Assembly (NCBI GenBank): GCA_003222555.1
Contig: QHWL01000256.1
Coordinates: forward strand, 1-10,478
Direction of reading: 5' to 3'
From: Acidobacteriota bacterium
Lineage (GTDB): Bacteria; Acidobacteriota; Vicinamibacteria; Vicinamibacterales; CAVVIG01
DNA: 10,478 bases
Of this stretch, positions 6,211-10,478 are shown one piece after another; the stretch's first letter is position 1, and each line of letters begins with the position of its first letter. Under the pieces are notes generated by a model, which was not told the origin of the DNA, made no database searches, and worked only from the letters and a program-made list of their open reading frames with translations. The position numbers were made by a program, and so were the translations under genes.

Positions 6211-7065
6211 TTGATCTACATCATCACCCAAACCCTCAACGGCCTGTTCTCCGCGGCCTTGCTGTTCCTGATTGCGAGCGGGCTCACGCTGGTCTTCGGT
6301 GTGATGAGAATCGTGAACATCGCCCACGGCTCGTTCTACATGCTGGGGGTGTATGTCGCCTATACGATCGTCGCGCGGACTCACAGTCTGTTCCTGGGCA
6401 CGCTGGCAGCGGTGTCGGCGGTGGCGGCTGCCGGCTTTGTCGTGGAGCGGCTTTTCTTGCGCCGCTTCGCGTCTCAGCCGCTCGCGCAGATGATGATGAC
6501 CATGGGGTTTGCGTTGCTGTTTCGCGACGCGGCGTTCATGATTTGGGGTGGCGATCCTTTCACGCTGCCGTACCCTTCAGCGCTCCGTGGCTCCATCGAG
6601 GCCAACGACATCGTCTTTCCGATGTATCGCTTGTTCGTCGTCTTCGTCGCTGCAGTTGTGGGTGTTGTGCTGTGGGCGCTGAATGAAAAAACGCTCATTG
6701 GCGCGAAGCTGCGCGCGGCGGTTGACGATGCCGAGATGGCAGCGGGCACGGGTATCAATGTGGCGCTGCTCTCGGGCCTCGTGTTTGCCGCTGGCGCCGG
6801 TCTGGCGGCGTTCGGTGGCGTCATGGGCGGGCCCATCCTGGGAGGCTATCCAGGAATGGATCTCGATCTCCTGCCGCTGGCGTTCGTCGTGGTCATCATC
6901 GGGGGCATGGGCAGTCTGAAGGGAGCGCTGGTCGGAAGCATCGTGGTGGGCTTGATCGACAATTTCGGCAAGGCTCTGGTTCCCGAGCTGTCGTACTTCA
7001 CGCTGTTTGCGCCCATGGTGATCGTTCTGGCAATCAAGCCGACGGGACTGTATGGCAGAGTTTAG
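6211..7065 (+). CDS. livH: Liv-type ABC transporter permease, LivH family
   Basis: The protein has 284 residues. The start is TTG at 6211, because the frame is closed by the previous gene's TAA at 6187-6189 and no ATG or GTG comes before the first membrane segment. AAGG lies about 10 bases upstream. The protein is almost wholly hydrophobic, with several membrane helices. LivH hallmarks are RIVNIAHGSFYMLG (33-46) and the cytoplasmic coupling loop GGMGSLKGALVG (231-242) that contacts the ATPases. The C terminus, LAIKPTGLYGRV, is typical. It forms the inner-membrane pore with LivM. The last 14 bp overlap livM. Confidence 0.92.
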   Translation: MIYIITQTLNGLFSAALLFLIASGLTLVFGVMRIVNIAHGSFYMLGVYVAYTIVARTHSLFLGTLAAVSAVAAAGFVVERLFLRRFASQPLAQMMMTMGFALLFRDAAFMIWGGDPFTLPYPSALRGSIEANDIVFPMYRLFVVFVAAVVGVVLWALNEKTLIGAKLRAAVDDAEMAAGTGINVALLSGLVFAAGAGLAAFGGVMGGPILGGYPGMDLDLLPLAFVVVIIGGMGSLKGALVGSIVVGLIDNFGKALVPELSYFTLFAPMVIVLAIKPTGLYGRV

Positions 7066-7978
7066 GCAGATCGGCTGGAAAGCTTCCGTTCCAACCCTCG
7101 TAATCGTCCTGCTCGCTGCCGTCCCGCCTTTTCTCAGTTCCTATTGGGTCGGTCTGCTGACCCAGATAATGATTTTTGCCATCCTGGCGATGAGCCTGGA
7201 CATCCTGTTGGGGTACACGGGACTGCCGTCGTTGGGACATGCCGGCTTTTTCGGAGTGGCGGCCTACACGGTGGCGGTCCTGGCAACCGCCTACCACGCG
7301 GGCTTTTGGACATGCGTGGCGAGCGGGATCATCATTGGCACGCTGCTCAGTGCGGCATTCGGGCTGCTTGTCTCTCACGTGCGAGACGTCTATTTTCTGA
7401 TGATTACGCTGGCCCTGGGAATGGTGCTTTGGGGCCTGAGCAATCGCTGGATTACGGTGACCGGTGGAGACAATGGCATCTCGGGCATCCCACGCGTCAT
7501 GACAGGACCAATCACTTTTTACGAAGTGACATTGCTCATTTTCATCGGGTGCACCGCCCTCATGATGCTCTTCATCAGTTCCCCCTTTGGCTTCACGTTG
7601 AAAGGGATTCGCGAGAGCGAGTCGCGTATGAAGAGCTTGGGGGTCAATACCTGGCTTCACTGCTACCTGAGTTATGTGATTGCAGGTGCGTTTGCCAGCG
7701 TGGCCGGGGTCCTGTGGGCCTACTACAACGCTTTTGTGGGTCCTACCTATCTGGATCTGACCGCGTCCTCCGAGGTGTTCTTGATGGTCACTCTGGGAGG
7801 CCCCGGAACGCTCGTCGGTCCTGCGCTCGGCGCCGGAGCGATTGTCCTGCTGAAGAATGTGATCAGCGCCTACACTCAGCGATGGTTGATGATCCTGGGC
7901 GCCATCTACATCATGACGATTCTCGGAGCTCCACAGGGGCTGTGGAACCTACGCCGGCGCTCTAGGTCGAGAGCATGA
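7052..7978 (+). CDS. livM: Liv-type ABC transporter permease, LivM family
   Basis: The protein has 308 residues and starts inside the end of livH, an arrangement that couples their translation. A first helix (VPTLVIVLLAAVPPFL) is followed by the LivM marks AMSLDILLGYTGLPSLGHAG (G54 begins GYTG) and, near the C terminus, the coupling loop GGPGTLVGPALGAG (249-262). The end is LGAPQGLWNLRRRSRSRA, close to the usual 'PxGLxGL' ending with a basic tail. It is the partner permease to LivH. The stop overlaps the livK start in ATGA. Confidence 0.92.
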   Translation: MAEFRQIGWKASVPTLVIVLLAAVPPFLSSYWVGLLTQIMIFAILAMSLDILLGYTGLPSLGHAGFFGVAAYTVAVLATAYHAGFWTCVASGIIIGTLLSAAFGLLVSHVRDVYFLMITLALGMVLWGLSNRWITVTGGDNGISGIPRVMTGPITFYEVTLLIFIGCTALMMLFISSPFGFTLKGIRESESRMKSLGVNTWLHCYLSYVIAGAFASVAGVLWAYYNAFVGPTYLDLTASSEVFLMVTLGGPGTLVGPALGAGAIVLLKNVISAYTQRWLMILGAIYIMTILGAPQGLWNLRRRSRSRA

Positions 7979-9228
7979 AAGAAGTACCAGTCAAGCTCTC
8001 TACCAGCGTTGTCGTTGTCGTCTTCGCTCTGCTCGCCACCGGTGTCGTCGTCGGGCAGAGTGCGGCGTCAGTGCCGATCAAGGTCGGGTTCATCGCGCCA
8101 CTCTCGGGACCGTACGTGCAGAACGGTCGCGATATTCTGAATGGATTCCTGTTGTACCTGGAAGAGATCGGGTACCGCGCCGGCGGACGACAGATTGACG
8201 TCGTCGTCGAAGACGACGAAGCCATTCCTGCCGTGGGGCTCACGAAGGCCAGAAAGCTGGTTGAACGGGACAAAGTTCACCTGATGGCTGGGGCCCTGCT
8301 GGCCTCGAGCGGGTACGCGCTTGCGCCGTATATCGACTCCATGCACATTCCGATGGTGTTCCCGGTCGTCTCCAGCGATGACCTGACGCAACGCCGGCGG
8401 AGCAAATGGATCGTGCGTACAGGTTGGACCAGCAGTCAACCCAATCATGTGTTCGGCGAGTACGCCGCCCGCACGTTGAAGCTGAAAAAGGTCGCGACCA
8501 TTGGCCTCGATTACGCCTTTGGATGGGAATCCGTTGGGGGGTTTCAGCGGACTTTCGAGGCGGAGGGCGGGAAGATCGCTCAGAAGATCTGGTGCCCCCT
8601 CTCCGTGCACGATTTCGCGCCCTACCTCGCTCAGATTTCCAGGGACGTCGACGCGGTGTACGCGCTGTTTCTCGGCCGGGCCGCGCTTCAGTTCATGAGG
8701 CAATACCAGGAATACGGACTGAAGGACCGAGTGCCCCTGATTGGTTCCGGCTCGACAACCGACGAACATGTGCTGCCTTCCATGGGGAATGAGGCTCTCG
8801 GCGTCATCACCGCCCTTCACTACAGCGCTGCGTTGGCCACACCCTCGAACAAGAGCTTCGTCGCGGCCTACCGCGCGCGCTACAACAAGGTGCCGAGTTA
8901 TTACTCAGAGAGTATGTACACAGGGGCGAAATGGTTCGTCTCGGCTATCGAGGCTCGTGGCGGCAATGTGGAAGACTCGGCGGCTTTGCTGGACGCGCTC
9001 CGGAAAGTCAAGCTGGCCGATCTGCCGCGAGGACCCGTTGAGTTGGACGATTATGGGAGTCCGGTTGAGAACGTGTACATCCGCAAGGTCGAGCGCGTGA
9101 ATGGTGAGCTGCAAAATACGGTGATTGAGACCTTTCCAAAAGTGTCACAGTTCTGGAAATACAATCCCGCCGACTACCTGAAGCAGCCGCTCTACTCGCG
9201 GCGGTATATTCCGCCTCCCACGGAGTAG
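7975..9228 (+). CDS. Periplasmic substrate-binding protein, LivK-like (type 1 fold)
   Basis: The protein has 417 residues. The ATG overlaps the livM stop by 4 bp. A signal peptide (VVVVVFALLATGVVVGQSAAS, residues about 12-32) has no lipobox cysteine, so the protein is probably free in the periplasm. The mature protein opens with VPIKVGFIAPLSGPYVQNGR, the usual start of this family. Typical blocks follow: DEAIPAVGLTKARKLVERD, SSDDLTQR (133-140), DYAFGWE (179-185), and DFAPYL. From memory, the DDLTQR / SQPNH / DYAFGWE / QKIW set resembles binding proteins grouped with aromatic or alkylbenzene uptake more than true leucine-binding proteins, so the ligand need not be a branched-chain amino acid. 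It delivers the solute to LivHM. It sits between permeases and ATPases rather than first, as in E. coli. Confidence 0.9.
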   Translation: MKEVPVKLSTSVVVVVFALLATGVVVGQSAASVPIKVGFIAPLSGPYVQNGRDILNGFLLYLEEIGYRAGGRQIDVVVEDDEAIPAVGLTKARKLVERDKVHLMAGALLASSGYALAPYIDSMHIPMVFPVVSSDDLTQRRRSKWIVRTGWTSSQPNHVFGEYAARTLKLKKVATIGLDYAFGWESVGGFQRTFEAEGGKIAQKIWCPLSVHDFAPYLAQISRDVDAVYALFLGRAALQFMRQYQEYGLKDRVPLIGSGSTTDEHVLPSMGNEALGVITALHYSAALATPSNKSFVAAYRARYNKVPSYYSESMYTGAKWFVSAIEARGGNVEDSAALLDALRKVKLADLPRGPVELDDYGSPVENVYIRKVERVNGELQNTVIETFPKVSQFWKYNPADYLKQPLYSRRYIPPPTE

Positions 9229-9316
9229 AAGCGTCACGCGCCGCGCCTGCGGCCGTTGCGACGAGCGAAGCCGAGGAGCAACCGCGAGCGGGGGTGGGGT
9301 CCCGCGAGCATTAAAT
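9229..9316 (+). other. 88-bp spacer between livK and livG with a GC-rich hairpin
   Basis: This is the only real gap in the transporter operon. It holds GCGGG (9288-9292) and CCCGC (9301-9305) that can pair around a G-rich loop of eight bases, preceded by a GC-rich segment with gagcgaagccgaggagc. No U-tract follows, so it is a poor intrinsic terminator. It may be a remnant of an interspersed repeat or an mRNA-stabilising hairpin that lets livK be expressed above livG/livF. No gene was found in it. Confidence 0.35.
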
Positions 9317-10081
9317 ATGGACTGTTCTCATCCCTGCCTGGTACTCGAAAACGTCTCCAGAGATTTCGGCGGCCTCAGAGCAGTCGACAGCGTGAATCTG
9401 ACCATTCAACCAGGCGAAAGGCATGCTCTTATAGGACCGAACGGAGCTGGCAAGACGACGCTGTTCAATCTGATCAGCGGCGAGCTCCGAGCGACTGACG
9501 GCACAATTTCGTTCTTTGGGGCTGACGTGACCAGGCTCGCGCCCGACCGTCGCGCGGCGCGAGGGATCGCCAGAACTTTTCAGATTACAAAGCTGTTCCC
9601 AAACCTCACCGTCCTGGAGAACGTGCTGCTGGCGTGCGAAGCCTTGGACCGACGAAAGTTCACGATGCATCGACCTCTTGCGTCCTACAGAGATTTAGCG
9701 CAGAAAGCCGCGAATCTGCTCGAGGCATTTGGACTTGCGCAACTGCGACAGGAGCTCGTCAGGAATCTTTCACACGGGGACCAACGCAAGGTCGACGTGG
9801 CGCTGTCGATGGCCGGGCGACCCCAGCTGCTGCTGCTGGACGAGCCGATGGCGGGGCTCTCGCCCGGCGAAAGCCACTCCATGCACGAGCTCCTCGAGAA
9901 ACTGGATTCGACGATTGCCGTTCTGCTGATTGAACATGATATGGACGTTGCGTTCGCGTTCGCAGAGAAGATCACCGTGCTCTCCCAAGGAAGGGTCCTG
10001 ACCGAGGGGCACAAGGACGAAGTCAGGGCGAGCCGCACCGTGCAGCAAATTTATCTCGGGGCCGAAGAGCCGCCGTGCTGA
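9317..10081 (+). CDS. livG: Liv-type ABC transporter ATPase, LivG family
   Basis: The protein has 254 residues. The first in-frame ATG is at 9317. No clear Shine-Dalgarno is seen (the preceding bases are GCGAGCATTAAAT), so initiation may be inefficient. Motifs in order: Walker A GPNGAGKTT (40-48), Q-loop Q89 (RTFQITKLFPNLTVLENV), a signature in the LivG-type form LSHGDQRKVDVA (151-162), Walker B LLLLDEPMAGLSP (171-183, catalytic E176), and H-loop H207 (IEHDMD). The LivG-specific ending (AEKITVLSQGRVLTEG) is present. It pairs with LivF to drive LivHM. It overlaps livF by 7 bp if livF starts at GTG 10075. Confidence 0.93.
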   Translation: MDCSHPCLVLENVSRDFGGLRAVDSVNLTIQPGERHALIGPNGAGKTTLFNLISGELRATDGTISFFGADVTRLAPDRRAARGIARTFQITKLFPNLTVLENVLLACEALDRRKFTMHRPLASYRDLAQKAANLLEAFGLAQLRQELVRNLSHGDQRKVDVALSMAGRPQLLLLDEPMAGLSPGESHSMHELLEKLDSTIAVLLIEHDMDVAFAFAEKITVLSQGRVLTEGHKDEVRASRTVQQIYLGAEEPPC

Positions 10082-10478
10082 GAGTGCTCGACGTCCATAC
10101 CTTCTACGGCGACAGCCACGTCCTCCAAGGAGTCACGCTGCACGTCGAGAAGGGAACCGTGGTGGCGGTGTTAGGCCGGAACGGTGTTGGCAAGACGACG
10201 CTGTGCCGATCCCTCGCGGGGTTTACTCCCCCTCGTGCCGGACGAGTGGTCTTCAACGATATCGAGATTACCCGTTTGCCGCCCCACAAGATTTGCGGGA
10301 TGCGCATCAGCCTGGTCCCGCAGGGTCGTCGAATCTTCGCCTCGCTCACCGTCGAAGAGCACCTGGCGATCGCTTCCCGGCGACATTCGCCTCTCGACGT
10401 CCAGAAAGCCTTTGCCGTCTTTCCCCGGCTCCGAGAGCGTGGTCGTCACCGGGGGAATGAATTGAGTGGCGGAGAGCA
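10075..10478 (+). CDS. livF: Liv-type ABC transporter ATPase, LivF family (3' end outside window)
   Basis: The frame is open for 134 full codons from a GTG at 10075, overlapping the livG stop, and runs off the right edge. The GTG is chosen because it gives the family N terminus MLRVLDVHTFYGDSHVLQGV. No ATG occurs until residue 76. Walker A is GRNGVGKTT (34-42), the Q-loop glutamine is Q83 (VPQGRRIFASLTVEEHL, typical of LivF), and the visible part ends in the signature LSGGE (130-134). Walker B and the H-loop would lie beyond the window. The truncation is only the window edge, with no sign of damage. Confidence 0.9.
   Translation, partial: MLRVLDVHTFYGDSHVLQGVTLHVEKGTVVAVLGRNGVGKTTLCRSLAGFTPPRAGRVVFNDIEITRLPPHKICGMRISLVPQGRRIFASLTVEEHLAIASRRHSPLDVQKAFAVFPRLRERGRHRGNELSGGE

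Noticed and set aside
5718..6686. 322-codon plus-strand frame across the GlcG/HbpS and livH junction
   Set aside because: It overlaps two well-supported genes in another frame, is Arg/Cys-rich and has no recognisable domain.
8201..8219. Perfect 8-bp inverted repeat TCGTCGTC-gaa-GACGACGA inside livK
   Set aside because: It lies in coding sequence and follows directly from a run of Val and Asp/Glu codons with high-GC codon use. No reason to treat it as an operator.
1..10478. Search for CRISPR arrays, tRNA or rRNA genes, insertion sequences and phage or defence genes
   Set aside because: No regularly spaced repeats, no tRNA-like cloverleaf segments and no transposase, integrase or nuclease domains were recognised on either strand.

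Overview
The window looks like chromosomal DNA from a high-GC, Gram-negative-type bacterium. My best guess is an uncultured soil Acidobacteriota (Vicinamibacteria-like). This rests on three things: the overall composition, the start of a proline-rich secreted protein resembling a cytochrome c type I associate with that group, and intergenic repeat families common in those genomes (a 9-bp lattice around CCGCCGAGA, and a CACGAAG/CTTCGTG dyad). No sequence search was possible, so the taxonomy is inference.

Left part (1-1600, minus strand): the first 109 codons of a secreted, probably cytochrome c-like protein run off the left edge. Upstream of it lies a complete secreted Kelch beta-propeller protein with five clear repeats. 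The 202-bp gap between them holds two kinds of interspersed repeat. A 369-bp divergent intergenic region (1601-1969) follows. It has a hairpin next to the Kelch ribosome binding site, an 11-bp palindrome, another 9-bp-unit repeat and a candidate promoter for the plus-strand genes.

Middle part (1970-5330, plus strand): three tightly packed enzyme genes. They encode an M24 (creatinase/Xaa-Pro peptidase/DddP superfamily) enzyme, a D-isomer-specific 2-hydroxyacid dehydrogenase of the 'C-terminal binding protein' type, and a zinc-dependent medium-chain alcohol dehydrogenase. The alcohol dehydrogenase is broken by a frameshift that best fits loss of about 22 bp.

Right part (5518-10478, plus strand): after a repeat-bearing spacer comes a secreted GlcG/HbpS (DUF336) protein with an R/G/P-rich tail. 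A complete Liv-type (HAAT family) ABC importer follows in the order permease LivH, permease LivM, binding protein LivK, ATPase LivG, ATPase LivF. LivF is cut by the right edge just at its LSGGE signature. livH/livM, livM/livK and livG/livF overlap, which indicates translational coupling.

Taken together, the plus-strand genes read as an uptake-and-catabolism locus. The binding protein would capture a small carboxylated or aromatic-type solute, LivHMGF would import it, and the M24 enzyme plus two NAD(P)-dependent dehydrogenases would process it. The substrate cannot be named from the sequence. No RNA genes, CRISPR arrays, insertion sequences or attachment sites were seen.
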